From the NCBI RefSeq assembly GCF_000813145.1, contig NZ_BAZF01000025.1, positions 1 to 53,788 of the forward strand: DNA of 53,788 nucleotides, given 5' to 3'. Source of the stretch: Geobacter sp. OR-1 (GTDB lineage Bacteria > Desulfobacterota > Desulfuromonadia > Geobacterales > DSM-12255). Below are positions 1-8,276 of the stretch, in pieces (the first letter of the stretch is position 1; the number at the start of each line of letters is the position of its first letter). Both the position numbers and the translations under genes were made by a program. The notes under the pieces are model-generated. The model was not told the DNA's origin. It made no database searches and was given only the letters and a program-made list of their open reading frames with translations.

Positions 1-2161
1 CAAGGTTGCCGGCACCTGCAACACCAGGTGTCACGGCACCGGCAACACGGTCAACTGGACCCAGACTGCCACCCTAAACTGCGGCAGCTGCCACGGCAAC
101 CCGCCGGCCACCTCGGATCATGACGGCAAGGCGGCCACGGTTTCATGTTACGAATGTCACAAGCATTTCAACAACGACGGTTCGCTCAATGACCCGTCGC
201 AGCATATGAACGGAACCATTGATGCAACCGGCGGCAGCTGCCTCGGTTGCCACGCAACAGTAAAAGGCAACCGTGCCGACGTGGTCAACCACTTCAAAGG
301 TAAATCGCACCATATCCAGGGTGTGGCCATCACCAACGCGCTCTGCTACCAGTGCCACTGGGAGGCCAACAGTGACGGCAGCATGAACGCCACCTATCAC
401 ATGGGTATCCCGGGCGGGTCCGTCAGCCTCGTAGTCTATGGCGCCGGGACCGGCAGGCCGGCCAGTTATACAACCGGCACATACGTTTCCTACACCGCCA
501 ACGGCGCGAGAAGCTCCGTAGAAAAACTGAACAGCCACTGCCTCGGCTGCCACCGCAGCGCCAACGCCACTGCCAAACCGTTCAGCGACGGCAAGACCCC
601 GCAGCAGTATGCCTGGGATTCCCGCAGCATCGAAGAGCGTTACGCCAACAGCGGCGCCACCAGGTGGAGCCAGTACTCCACCGCCAACACCAACAGGAAG
701 AAGCATTTGACCAAGGCCTACTCCGCCCACGGCAATGCCGCCAACAACCAGATGGGCTGGAACACCGTGACCGGCGTCGATGGCGACATCACCGATATCT
801 CCGGCAACCGGATCGTAGCCTGTTACGACTGTCACAACTCCCACGGCTCCTATGCCGCCGGCACTACCGTCAGCTACGCCACCATGTCCTCAGCCAAATA
901 CAACGGCGGCCTCTTCAAAAACACCACCTCCGGCAAAGGCGGCTACAGCATGAGCTACAAACCGCTGGCAGGCGGCAGTTCCGCCACCAGGAACGCCTAC
1001 AACGCCGGCGCCGGCCTCTGCTTCGACTGCCACAACAACCGGACTTCCACCGCCGGCAAAATGCCGTGGGGCTACAACGACACCTTCAACGCCGGCCAGG
1101 CATTGAACGGCTACTGGGATACCCCGTACTTCGGCGCCTACACAACCCCGTCCGCAAAACGGTATCCGTACAAAGGGATGGTATCCAGCCGTTACGCCAA
1201 GTCCATGGCCAAGCCGGCCGGCGGCCACTTCGGTATCAGCGACACCATGGGGACAACGGTTAACGGCTCCATCAACGGCCTCTGCACCCCGTGCCACGAT
1301 CCGCACGGCGTCTCGCAGAACAGTGCCAAGGTCGCCAACCCGGTCTACGGCGTACCATTGCTCAAAGGCACCTGGCTCACCTCGCCTTACTCCGAGGACG
1401 TAGCACCGGCCAACACCAACCGGAGCCGCGGGGGCGGTTCGCGTGAGAACTCCCTGCCCGGCGTCGGCGGCGGCAGCGACCCGCTGTATTACATCGACCA
1501 GAACACCTTCCAGGCCGACCGGACCCATCTGCCGGCAACAGTACCGAGCCGGACCTTCGGCCTGTTCGGAACCTCCGCAGTTACCCTGCAGACCCAGACA
1601 GCAGCAACCTCCGGCGGGCTCTGCCTGACCTGCCACAGCCAAAGCGCGATAGCACCGAACGCGGGCGGCACAGCACCGGCCTGGAAGACCAGGTCCAGGG
1701 TCCACAACTCCGTAACCGGGTGGGGCTCCTCCGGCACCGGCAATGCCGGCAACGTGGTCCATTCGTACACCTGCTCCAAGTGCCATGCGCCGCACATATC
1801 AAGGATGCCAAAACTACTCGTCACCAACTGCCTCGACGTCAAGCACCGCGGCCGGGTAGCTAGCGGCGGCACCATTGCCGCAACCGCTGGGAACAACCCG
1901 ACCACCAACAACGGCAACATGATGACCGCAACTGCAGTCACCACCGGCAAGGGTGCGGGCCGGTTCCCGGCGGGCGGCGCCCGTTACAGCGGTACGCCGG
2001 GCACAGCAAGGTATCCGGGACCATGGGCCTTCGGTGCCACCACAACAACGGGCACTACGCCGTCAGCGGCCTACACCACCAACTGCCACAACAGTGCGAC
2101 AGCCGGCGGCTCGGCCTGGGTACCGTCCAACCAGCTCTGGAACACCAGGTCCAACTGGTAA
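1..2161 (+). CDS. multihaem c-type cytochrome, C-terminal part (5' end outside window)
   Basis: The open frame runs from base 2 with no start in view, so the protein begins upstream. About 719 residues are visible. They hold ten CXXCH haem-binding motifs (for example CGSCH, CYECH, CLGCH, CYDCH, CFDCH, CTPCH, CLTCH and CSKCH) spaced by long Gly/Ser/Thr/Asn-rich stretches. There is also one CX3CH variant, CNTRCH, near base 32. This low-complexity, haem-studded layout is typical of large periplasmic or outer-surface cytochromes of Geobacter that carry electrons to extracellular acceptors. The CNTRCH...CGSCH pair resembles the Geobacter CxxxxCH...CXXCH repeat, though the first spacer is one residue short. 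The last 150 residues have no canonical motif. Exact family and localisation cannot be set without the N-terminus. Confidence 0.9.
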   Translation, partial: KVAGTCNTRCHGTGNTVNWTQTATLNCGSCHGNPPATSDHDGKAATVSCYECHKHFNNDGSLNDPSQHMNGTIDATGGSCLGCHATVKGNRADVVNHFKGKSHHIQGVAITNALCYQCHWEANSDGSMNATYHMGIPGGSVSLVVYGAGTGRPASYTTGTYVSYTANGARSSVEKLNSHCLGCHRSANATAKPFSDGKTPQQYAWDSRSIEERYANSGATRWSQYSTANTNRKKHLTKAYSAHGNAANNQMGWNTVTGVDGDITDISGNRIVACYDCHNSHGSYAAGTTVSYATMSSAKYNGGLFKNTTSGKGGYSMSYKPLAGGSSATRNAYNAGAGLCFDCHNNRTSTAGKMPWGYNDTFNAGQALNGYWDTPYFGAYTTPSAKRYPYKGMVSSRYAKSMAKPAGGHFGISDTMGTTVNGSINGLCTPCHDPHGVSQNSAKVANPVYGVPLLKGTWLTSPYSEDVAPANTNRSRGGGSRENSLPGVGGGSDPLYYIDQNTFQADRTHLPATVPSRTFGLFGTSAVTLQTQTAATSGGLCLTCHSQSAIAPNAGGTAPAWKTRSRVHNSVTGWGSSGTGNAGNVVHSYTCSKCHAPHISRMPKLLVTNCLDVKHRGRVASGGTIAATAGNNPTTNNGNMMTATAVTTGKGAGRFPAGGARYSGTPGTARYPGPWAFGATTTTGTTPSAAYTTNCHNSATAGGSAWVPSNQLWNTRSNW

Positions 2162-2164
2162 GCG

Positions 2165-2203
2165 AAAAAAAGGCGGGATACTGCTGAGGTATCCCGCCTT
2201 TGC
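2165..2203. terminator. bidirectional intrinsic terminator
   Basis: A perfect 12-bp stem (arms 2170-2181 and 2189-2200, 7-nt loop) lies between the convergent cytochrome and LysR genes. A seven-A run (2165-2171) precedes it, giving a U tract on the minus strand, and TTT follows on the plus strand. It can stop both transcripts and is stronger for the LysR side. Confidence 0.85.
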
Positions 2204-2240
2204 CTGATGATCCTGTTATTTTTCAACAGATCCTCTGCCC

Positions 2241-3137
2241 TCATCGCTTTCCTTGATCTTCGCCGTATTCGGCGATCCGCTCCAGCATGAAATCGACAAA
2301 TGCCCGGTTGGCGCGGGAGAGATACGCTCCCCGTTTCCAGGCGATGAGCAGATCGATATAAAGCGGCGGATCGAATGAAACCGCCACCAGGTCATTGTCT
2401 CCGGCCACCACCACCCGGAGAAAGGTGGAAATGCCTAGCCCGTTTTTCACCAGAGGCTTGACGAGCGAAAAGAGATTTGTCTCGAACACGATCCGGAGCT
2501 CTGCTCCCGCGCCCTTCACCATCTCCTGCATAAGCTCGCGCAGGTAATAGCCTTCCTTGAAGAAAAGCAGCGGCTGCTGTATGAACTCGCTGAACGGGAC
2601 GCCGCTCCGTCCGGCAAAGGGGTGGCCGGGCGGAATGCAGATAACGACCTCCTCCCGCACGAACTGGCGCGTATCAAGGGCGTCCGGAACATTGCGTCCG
2701 GCGATGATCCCCATATCCAGCTCTCCCTGGACAATCATCTTCTGTATCCGCCACCCACCTTCGCCATAGACCGACAGGGTAAGCTGCGGATATCGCTGTT
2801 TGAAATCGCGGATAATGTCCGGGAAAAAATAGGCGCTCATGGGGGGAATGCCGATCCGCACCTCCCCTTTTTCCAGCCCCCGCAGGTCCGCCATCTCCTG
2901 CTCGGCCGTTTTTACGTCCCCTAACAGGCGCAGGGCATGCTCCAGAAAGATCTCCCCCTCTGCCGTCAGTGTGACCCGCTTGTCCTGACGGTTGAGAAGC
3001 GGGAGTTCCAATTCATCCTCCAGCCGCCTGACCGCCATGCTGATCGCCGGCTGGGCGATCCGGAGCTGTTCGGCGGCCCGGGTAAAACTCCCCAGCCTGG
3101 CCGTTGCCACGAAATACCTGATCTGACGCAGATCCAT
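2241..3137 (-). CDS. LysR-family transcriptional regulator
   Basis: A protein of 298 residues. Residues 1-60 form the LysR winged helix-turn-helix (MDLRQIRYFVATARLGSF, then AQPAISMAVRRLEDELE). The rest is the periplasmic-binding-protein-like effector domain. I chose the Met at 3137 because the canonical LysR N-terminus starts there; an upstream in-frame Met at 3194 would add 19 untypical residues. It is divergent from the methyltransferase/MFS pair with a 139-bp gap, the usual arrangement for a LysR regulator and its target. The effector is unknown. Confidence 0.9.
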   Translation of the reverse strand: MDLRQIRYFVATARLGSFTRAAEQLRIAQPAISMAVRRLEDELELPLLNRQDKRVTLTAEGEIFLEHALRLLGDVKTAEQEMADLRGLEKGEVRIGIPPMSAYFFPDIIRDFKQRYPQLTLSVYGEGGWRIQKMIVQGELDMGIIAGRNVPDALDTRQFVREEVVICIPPGHPFAGRSGVPFSEFIQQPLLFFKEGYYLRELMQEMVKGAGAELRIVFETNLFSLVKPLVKNGLGISTFLRVVVAGDNDLVAVSFDPPLYIDLLIAWKRGAYLSRANRAFVDFMLERIAEYGEDQGKR

Positions 3138-3173
3138 CCCCTGCCCTGCTCCTGAACCGGGGCAAACCAGTTC

Positions 3174-3188
3174 ATAAATATTATTTAT
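3174..3188. promoter_or_regulatory. candidate LysR operator
   Basis: A perfect AT-rich inverted repeat (ATAAAT-ATT-ATTTAT) sits in the divergent gap between the LysR gene and the methyltransferase, where LysR proteins normally bind a T-N11-A box. This is position-based inference only. Confidence 0.4.
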
Positions 3189-3276
3189 CACCACAATAAA
3201 AATTATATAGTTTTTTTATCTTCAAGCAACTGCTACGGTGATTACAACAGGAATGATCAGTGTGCAAGGAGACGGG

Positions 3277-4038
3277 ATGAACATGAAAACGACGTTCAAA
3301 GACCATTTTTCCGGCCGAGCCGCCGACTACACCCGCTACCGCCCCGGTTATCCGCCGGCACTGTTTGCCTGGCTCGCCGGGCAGACGGAACACCACGACC
3401 TGGCCTGGGACTGCGGCTGCGGCAACGGCCAGGCCGCCATCGAGCTGGTCTCACTCTACAAGCGGGTAGTGGCGACCGATCCCAGTGCCAGCCAGATCGA
3501 GAACGCCTTCCCCCACGACCGGATCAGCTATAGCGTTGCCCCGGCCGAAGCGTCCGGTCTGGCCGCTGCCAGTATCGACCTGATAACGGTGGCCCAGGCG
3601 CTCCACTGGTTCGACTTCGACCGTTTCTACGCCGAGGTGCGGCGGGTGGCCAGGCCGGGCGGCGTCCTGGCCGCCATCTCCTACGGCGAGGTCAGGGTGG
3701 AAGGGGCTCCGGATCGGGTGGTCTCCGGTTTCTACCACGACCTGATCGGCCCGTACTGGCCGCCTGAGCGGCGCTACGTGGACGAACATTACACCACCAT
3801 TCCGTTCCCCTTTGCCGAGATCGAGGCGCCGTTGTTTGCCATGGAATCGTCGTGGAACCTGGAGCAGCTGACCGGATACCTGAAAACCTGGTCGGCTGTG
3901 AAGGAGTACGAGCGTCACAATGGGCATGACCAGCTCGCGTTGATCGCCGAGGAACTGGTCAAGGCATGGGGCGATCCGTACCGGCCGCGCATTATCAGCT
4001 GGCCGCTTTCCCTGCGGGTCGGGCGCGTGGAGGGGTAA
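3277..4038 (+). CDS. class I SAM-dependent methyltransferase
   Basis: A protein of 253 residues. After FKDHFSGRAADYTRYRPGYP comes the SAM-binding motif I (WDCGCGNGQAAIEL), an acidic motif II (VVATDPS), then the post-motif region ITVAQALHWFDFDRFYAEVRRVARPGG. This matches methyltransferase type-11 proteins related to yeast Tmt1 trans-aconitate methyltransferase. The start at 3277 is chosen for the AAGGAG seven bases upstream. The stop overlaps the start of the MFS gene (TAATG), so the two are translationally coupled. A small-molecule substrate is likely but cannot be named. Confidence 0.85.
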   Translation: MNMKTTFKDHFSGRAADYTRYRPGYPPALFAWLAGQTEHHDLAWDCGCGNGQAAIELVSLYKRVVATDPSASQIENAFPHDRISYSVAPAEASGLAAASIDLITVAQALHWFDFDRFYAEVRRVARPGGVLAAISYGEVRVEGAPDRVVSGFYHDLIGPYWPPERRYVDEHYTTIPFPFAEIEAPLFAMESSWNLEQLTGYLKTWSAVKEYERHNGHDQLALIAEELVKAWGDPYRPRIISWPLSLRVGRVEG

Positions 4039-5273
4039 TGCAGCTGGGCTCGGCCATAAGAGAGGGGATACCGGTCACAGAAGGGGTCCGGACCGGCACT
4101 GCCGCCTTCCGGCGGATCAATCTGGCCCTGTTCTGCGCCGGATTCGTGACCTTCGTGACCCTGTACGACGTCCAGCCGCTTCTGCCGCTGTTCGCGCAGG
4201 AGTTCGGCGTATCGCCGGCAACTGCCAGCCTGCCGCTGTCGATCGCCACCGCCAGCCTGGCGATCGGCATGCTGCTGGCCGGCAGCATCTCCGAGACGCT
4301 GGGCCGCCGTACGGTAATCGGGACCGCCCTGGTTCTTACCTCGCTGCTGGCGATGGCTACCTGGCTCTGCCACTCCTTCACCTCGCTGCTGGCGCTCCGT
4401 CTGTTCCAGGGGATGGCGCTGGCCGGCGTACCGTCGGTGGCCATGGCTTACCTGGGTGAGGAGATGGATTCCCGTGCCATCGGCAGCGCCATGGGGCTCT
4501 ACATCAGCGGCAACGCCATGGGCGGCATGACCGGCAGGATCGGTTCGGCGCTGTTGTGCGATTATCTCCCCTGGCACGCGGCTGTCGCCCTGATCGGCGT
4601 CGTCAGCCTGGGGCTGAGCCTGGTCTTTATCCGGAGCCTCCCCCCTGCGACGAATTTCCAACGCCGCCCGTTCAGTATTGGATACCTGTTCAGCTCCCTT
4701 GCCGGACAGCTGCGCGATCCCGGGCTCCTCTGCCTGTACAGCCTTGCCTTTCTCTGCATGGGCGGGTTCGTATCCATCTATAACTATATCGGCTTTCGCC
4801 TGCTGGCCCCTCCCTACAACCTTAGCCAATCCGGCGTCAGCCTGATCTTCCTGGTCTACCTGCTCGGCTCCTTAAGCTCCGGAGTGGTCGGCAGCCTGCT
4901 CAACCGTTTCGGCAGACCGCTCATGATCCGCCTGACCCTGGCGACCATGCTGGCCGGAACCCTGATCACCCTGGCCGCGCCGCTACCGGTGATCGTAGCC
5001 GGAGTCGGCGTCTTCACCTGCGGCTTTTTCTGCGCCCATGCCATCGCCTCCAGCTGGGTCGGACGCCGGGCAAAGACCGGCAAGGCGCAGGCCTCGTCAC
5101 TCTACCTGTTCTGTTACTACCTGGGATCGAGTATTTCCGGGACAATAGGCGGAATGTTCTGGCAGCGGCTCGGCTGGCCCGGGGTGGCGGCAATGATCGC
5201 CCTGCTGACCCTGGCCGCATTGGGCGTGGCAACCCTGCTGCTGAGGCTTACTGTAACGGATCGGGAGGGGTAG
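4038..5273 (+). CDS. MFS transporter, YnfM-like
   Basis: A protein of 411 residues with about twelve hydrophobic segments. It resembles YnfM-type drug:H+ antiporters near the N-terminus (ALFCAGFVTFVTLYDVQPLL) and has the loop 2-3 signature region (GSISETLGRRTVIG). The start at 4038 overlaps the methyltransferase stop and follows GGAGGGG. The pairing with a methyltransferase under a divergent LysR gene suggests export or resistance to a methylated or aromatic small molecule. Family is seen; substrate is unknown. Confidence 0.85.
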   Translation: MQLGSAIREGIPVTEGVRTGTAAFRRINLALFCAGFVTFVTLYDVQPLLPLFAQEFGVSPATASLPLSIATASLAIGMLLAGSISETLGRRTVIGTALVLTSLLAMATWLCHSFTSLLALRLFQGMALAGVPSVAMAYLGEEMDSRAIGSAMGLYISGNAMGGMTGRIGSALLCDYLPWHAAVALIGVVSLGLSLVFIRSLPPATNFQRRPFSIGYLFSSLAGQLRDPGLLCLYSLAFLCMGGFVSIYNYIGFRLLAPPYNLSQSGVSLIFLVYLLGSLSSGVVGSLLNRFGRPLMIRLTLATMLAGTLITLAAPLPVIVAGVGVFTCGFFCAHAIASSWVGRRAKTGKAQASSLYLFCYYLGSSISGTIGGMFWQRLGWPGVAAMIALLTLAALGVATLLLRLTVTDREG

Positions 5274-5348
5274 CGCCCCCGGCAGGCCGGGGGAGAGTTT
5301 GTTCAGAGATCAACCTGGGTTGGTTATCACGGTAGCGATAGCAATCCG

Positions 5349-6353
5349 CTATCCGGCCAGAAAGCGCTTCATGATGAAATCGGCCACAACCGCGGCATCG
5401 TTCAGGTCCAGTACCGGCACATCCAGCTCCAGCGGCGCATCGCTGGCAACGGCCAGCAGGGTCGGGTCATGCTGCTCCCCCCGGCAGAGGAGCGTGTCGC
5501 TCCGTTCGCTGCGATGCACCTCGATCTTAGGCAGGTCGCTCTGCTTGAACCCCTCGGTCAGCACGATATCCACATCCCGGAAATAGGTGGCGATCAGCTC
5601 CCTGATCGGCGGCGAGGCCTGGTGCCGCTTAACCAGGGCGAGTTTCTCCGGCGACGAGATCAGCATGGTGTCGGCCCCGGCAGCTGTCAGACGGTAGCTG
5701 TCCTTGCCCGGATGATCGATATCGAACCGGTGGGCATCGTGCTTGATGACGCCGACCCGCACCCCCTTCCCCTTCAGTTCGGAGATCACCTTTTCCAGCA
5801 AAGTGGTCTTGCCGGTCCCTGACTTGGCCACGAACGAGACCGCCTTCATCACTGCGACTGCTGTCCGGGGCTGGCCGCACTCCTCCGGGTCCCCCTGGAT
5901 CTTGGCCACGCAGTGGGGCACTGCCTGCCAGACCGCCTCCAGGTTCTCGATCGCGCCTTTCGGGCTTCCGGGCAGGTTGATGATCAGGCTCCGGCCGCGA
6001 ATTCCGGCCACGGCACGGGAGATCATGGCATGCGGAGTTTTTTGCAGGCTGCTGGCGCGCATCGCCTCGCCGAAGCCGGGAATCACACGCTCCAGCACCG
6101 GCAGGGTCGCGTCCGGCGTGACATCGCGGGGCGAGACCCCGGTGCCGCCGCAGGTGAGGATCAGATCAAATTCATCGCTGTCGGCCCAATCGGTCAGCCG
6201 GGCCGTGATCAGGGTTGCCTCGTCAGGAATCACCTCGCAACGGGCAGTCGCCACCCCCTGGAGCTTCAGCCATTGCTCCAGCGCCGGGCCACTGGCATCG
6301 GCCCGTTCGCCCCGCGCCCCCCGGTCGCTCAGAATCAGCAGTGCCGCTTTCAT
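5349..6353 (-). CDS. MogA/MoaB-MobB fusion protein (molybdenum/tungsten cofactor maturation)
   Basis: A 334-residue two-domain protein. Residues 1-160 are a MogA/MoaB molybdopterin adenylyltransferase domain (LTCGGTGVSPRDVTPDATLP, then INLPGSPKGAIENLEAV). Residues 165-334 are a MobB-type P-loop domain (FVAKSGTGKTTLLEKVISEL, then VGVIKHDAHRFDIDHPGKDS). The first activates molybdopterin by adenylylation before metal insertion. MobB is a GTP-binding helper in nucleotide attachment to the cofactor. The start at 6353 overlaps the moaC stop (TAATG), so the two genes are coupled. The fusion puts two non-adjacent pathway steps in one polypeptide. Confidence 0.92.
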   Translation of the reverse strand: MKAALLILSDRGARGERADASGPALEQWLKLQGVATARCEVIPDEATLITARLTDWADSDEFDLILTCGGTGVSPRDVTPDATLPVLERVIPGFGEAMRASSLQKTPHAMISRAVAGIRGRSLIINLPGSPKGAIENLEAVWQAVPHCVAKIQGDPEECGQPRTAVAVMKAVSFVAKSGTGKTTLLEKVISELKGKGVRVGVIKHDAHRFDIDHPGKDSYRLTAAGADTMLISSPEKLALVKRHQASPPIRELIATYFRDVDIVLTEGFKQSDLPKIEVHRSERSDTLLCRGEQHDPTLLAVASDAPLELDVPVLDLNDAAVVADFIMKRFLAG

Positions 6354-6832
6354 TATTCCCCCTCCCGGCGGTAGACGCCGCTCTTGCCGCCCTCTTTGTA
6401 GAGCAGCGCCACTTCGCCGATGGTTATCCCCTTGTCGCTCCCCTTGCACATGTCGTAGACGGTCAGGGCCGCTATTGACGCCGACACCATCGCCTCCATC
6501 TCCACCCCGGTCCGCTCGAAGGCCCGGACAGTGGCAGTCACGACCACCTCGCCGGTCTCCGGCTCGGGCATGAAATCGATGGCAGCATGATGGATCGCCA
6601 GAGGGTGTGAGAGCGGGATCAGGTCCGGGGTCTTCTTGGCCGCCGCGATCCCGGCCAGGCGGGCCACGCCAAGAACATCCCCCTTGGCCGTCCGGCCGGC
6701 CAGCACAGCCTGCAGGGTTTCCGGCCGCAGCCTGACCACGGCCCTGGCCTGCGCGGTACGCAGGGTCGGCACCTTGGCGCTGACATCGACCATGATCGCC
6801 TGCCCCTGTTCGTCAAAATGATTGAAAGACAT
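6353..6832 (-). CDS. moaC: cyclic pyranopterin monophosphate synthase MoaC
   Basis: A 159-residue protein, the usual length. With MoaA (encoded at 41037) it makes cyclic pyranopterin monophosphate, the first pterin intermediate of Mo/W cofactors. Family motifs include KGDVLGVARLAGIAAAKKTP, LIPLSHPL and the active-site segment DMCKGSDKGI. It is followed directly by the mogA-mobB fusion. A 196-bp gap holding a structured repeat separates it from moeA upstream. Confidence 0.95.
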   Translation of the reverse strand: MSFNHFDEQGQAIMVDVSAKVPTLRTAQARAVVRLRPETLQAVLAGRTAKGDVLGVARLAGIAAAKKTPDLIPLSHPLAIHHAAIDFMPEPETGEVVVTATVRAFERTGVEMEAMVSASIAALTVYDMCKGSDKGITIGEVALLYKEGGKSGVYRREGE

Positions 6833-6890
6833 TCGAACTCCTCTCTAAAAAACGCAATTTTTTCTCAAGGTCAAGGCAGACAAGGATTTG

Positions 6891-7020
6891 CGCAGAGGCG
6901 TACACGAAGTACGTCGCACAAGCAAAGCCGAAGGCTAACGCCGAGATTGGGACAAATCGCTTGCGATTTGGACAGCGGAGGCTGCCCAAAGGGCGAGGCC
7001 ACCAGGCCGAGTCAAAAAGG
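6891..7020. repeat. structured intergenic repeat, copy 1
   Basis: A segment made of several small hairpins: GTAC-acgaa-GTAC, AGCC-gaa-GGCT, CAAATCG-CTTG-CGATTTG (6953-6970) and a GC-rich part ending in GTCAAAAAGG. It shares order and sequence blocks with the segment at 13171-13290. It fills the gap between moeA and moaC and encodes no plausible protein. Confidence 0.65.
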
Positions 7021-7028
7021 TGCGTTAT

Positions 7029-8246
7029 TTATCCTTCGAGCATGGCGGCGTCGCTGCGGAGCAGATGCACATCCACCTCTTCGCCGGCTGCCACCACGGT
7101 CCGGTCCTTGGGGAGCACGGCAATGGCGTTCGCCCTGACCATGGTCCGGAGGATGCCGGTGTTCTGGTCGCCGGAGGTGGTCGCCCAGTAACGGCCATCC
7201 TCAACCTCGATCCTGACCCGCAGGAAGTGAACCTTGCCCGGCTTTTTGCGCGCCTCTTCCCGCAAGAACGCCTTGACATAGGGCTTGATGACCCGTTGAT
7301 GCCCCATCATTTTCAGGAGCGCGGGCCGGACAAACTCCTCGAAGGTGATCATGGTCGAGACCGGATTACCAGGGAGGGAAAAGACCGGCGTGCCGTCCTT
7401 CACCCCGAAGGCGGTCGGCCCGCCCGGCTTGATATCCACCTTCCAGAAGATCTGCCTTACCCCGAGTTCGGCCAGCACATCCCGGACAAAATCCTTGTCA
7501 CCGGCAGAGACCCCGGCGGAGGTGATCAGAACGTCGGCCTTAAACCCTTCCAGCATCTTCTCCCGGTGACTCTCCCGGTTGTCGCGGGCAATGCCGATTA
7601 TCACCGGCTCGGCGCCGGTCTCGCGGATGGCCGCAGCCAGCGACAGGGCATTGCTGTTGATGATCCGCCCCGGTGCCGGCGGCTCGCCCAGCTCGATCAG
7701 CTCGTCCCCGGTTGAAATGATGGCAACCCGCGCCTTGCGGTAGACCGGCACCACCGCCTTGCCGAAAGAGGCGAGCATGCTGATCTCCGGCGACTGGATC
7801 ACTGTCCCGGCGAGCAGAAAGGTGTCGCCGCTGGCAACGTCCTCGCCATGGAACCGGATATGCTGCTGAGGGCGCACCTCCCCCCTGATCCGGACCATCC
7901 CGTCCGCCTCTTCGGTCTCCTCTACCGGCACCACGGCATCGCAGTTGAGTGGTATCGGCGCCCCGGTCATGATCCGGACGGCACAGCCGGCCAGGATCGG
8001 ACCGGTAACGCTCCCCCCTGCCGGAATATAGCCGGTGATCCGGAGTAAGGGCTTCCCTTCCCCGCAATCGGCAACCCGAACAGCAAAACCGTCCATGGCC
8101 GAGTTGTCGTAGAGCGGCATGTCCCAGGGGGCAACCATATCCTCGGCCAGGACCCGGCCCAGGCTGGCCAGCAGTTCGACCCGTTCAACCCCCAACGGTG
8201 CGGCATGGTCAAGTATGGTTGTTCGCGCCTCTTCGTAACTTGGCAT
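7029..8246 (-). CDS. moeA: molybdopterin molybdotransferase MoeA
   Basis: A 405-residue protein of standard MoeA length. It inserts molybdate (or tungstate) into adenylylated molybdopterin. Visible features are the N-terminal PLYDNSAMDGFAVRV substrate loop, the MoaB/Mog-like domain (ISTGDELIELGEPPAPGRI, then VLITSAGVSAGDKDFV) and the conserved FSLPGNPVSTMITFEEFVRP, with a C-terminal MoeA domain IV. AAGGA lies nine bases before the ATG. It is transcribed in the same direction as the tup genes just upstream, which fits a metal uptake and insertion unit. Confidence 0.95.
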   Translation of the reverse strand: MPSYEEARTTILDHAAPLGVERVELLASLGRVLAEDMVAPWDMPLYDNSAMDGFAVRVADCGEGKPLLRITGYIPAGGSVTGPILAGCAVRIMTGAPIPLNCDAVVPVEETEEADGMVRIRGEVRPQQHIRFHGEDVASGDTFLLAGTVIQSPEISMLASFGKAVVPVYRKARVAIISTGDELIELGEPPAPGRIINSNALSLAAAIRETGAEPVIIGIARDNRESHREKMLEGFKADVLITSAGVSAGDKDFVRDVLAELGVRQIFWKVDIKPGGPTAFGVKDGTPVFSLPGNPVSTMITFEEFVRPALLKMMGHQRVIKPYVKAFLREEARKKPGKVHFLRVRIEVEDGRYWATTSGDQNTGILRTMVRANAIAVLPKDRTVVAAGEEVDVHLLRSDAAMLEG

Positions 8247-8276
8247 ATCTCAAATCCTTGTCAAACAGTTTCAATG

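Noticed and set aside
143-1795. Long open frames on the minus strand opposite the multihaem cytochrome
   Set aside because: They are antisense shadows of a GC-rich gene. Their residues are low-complexity Val/Gly/Ala, there is no ribosome binding site, and they conflict with ten in-frame haem motifs.
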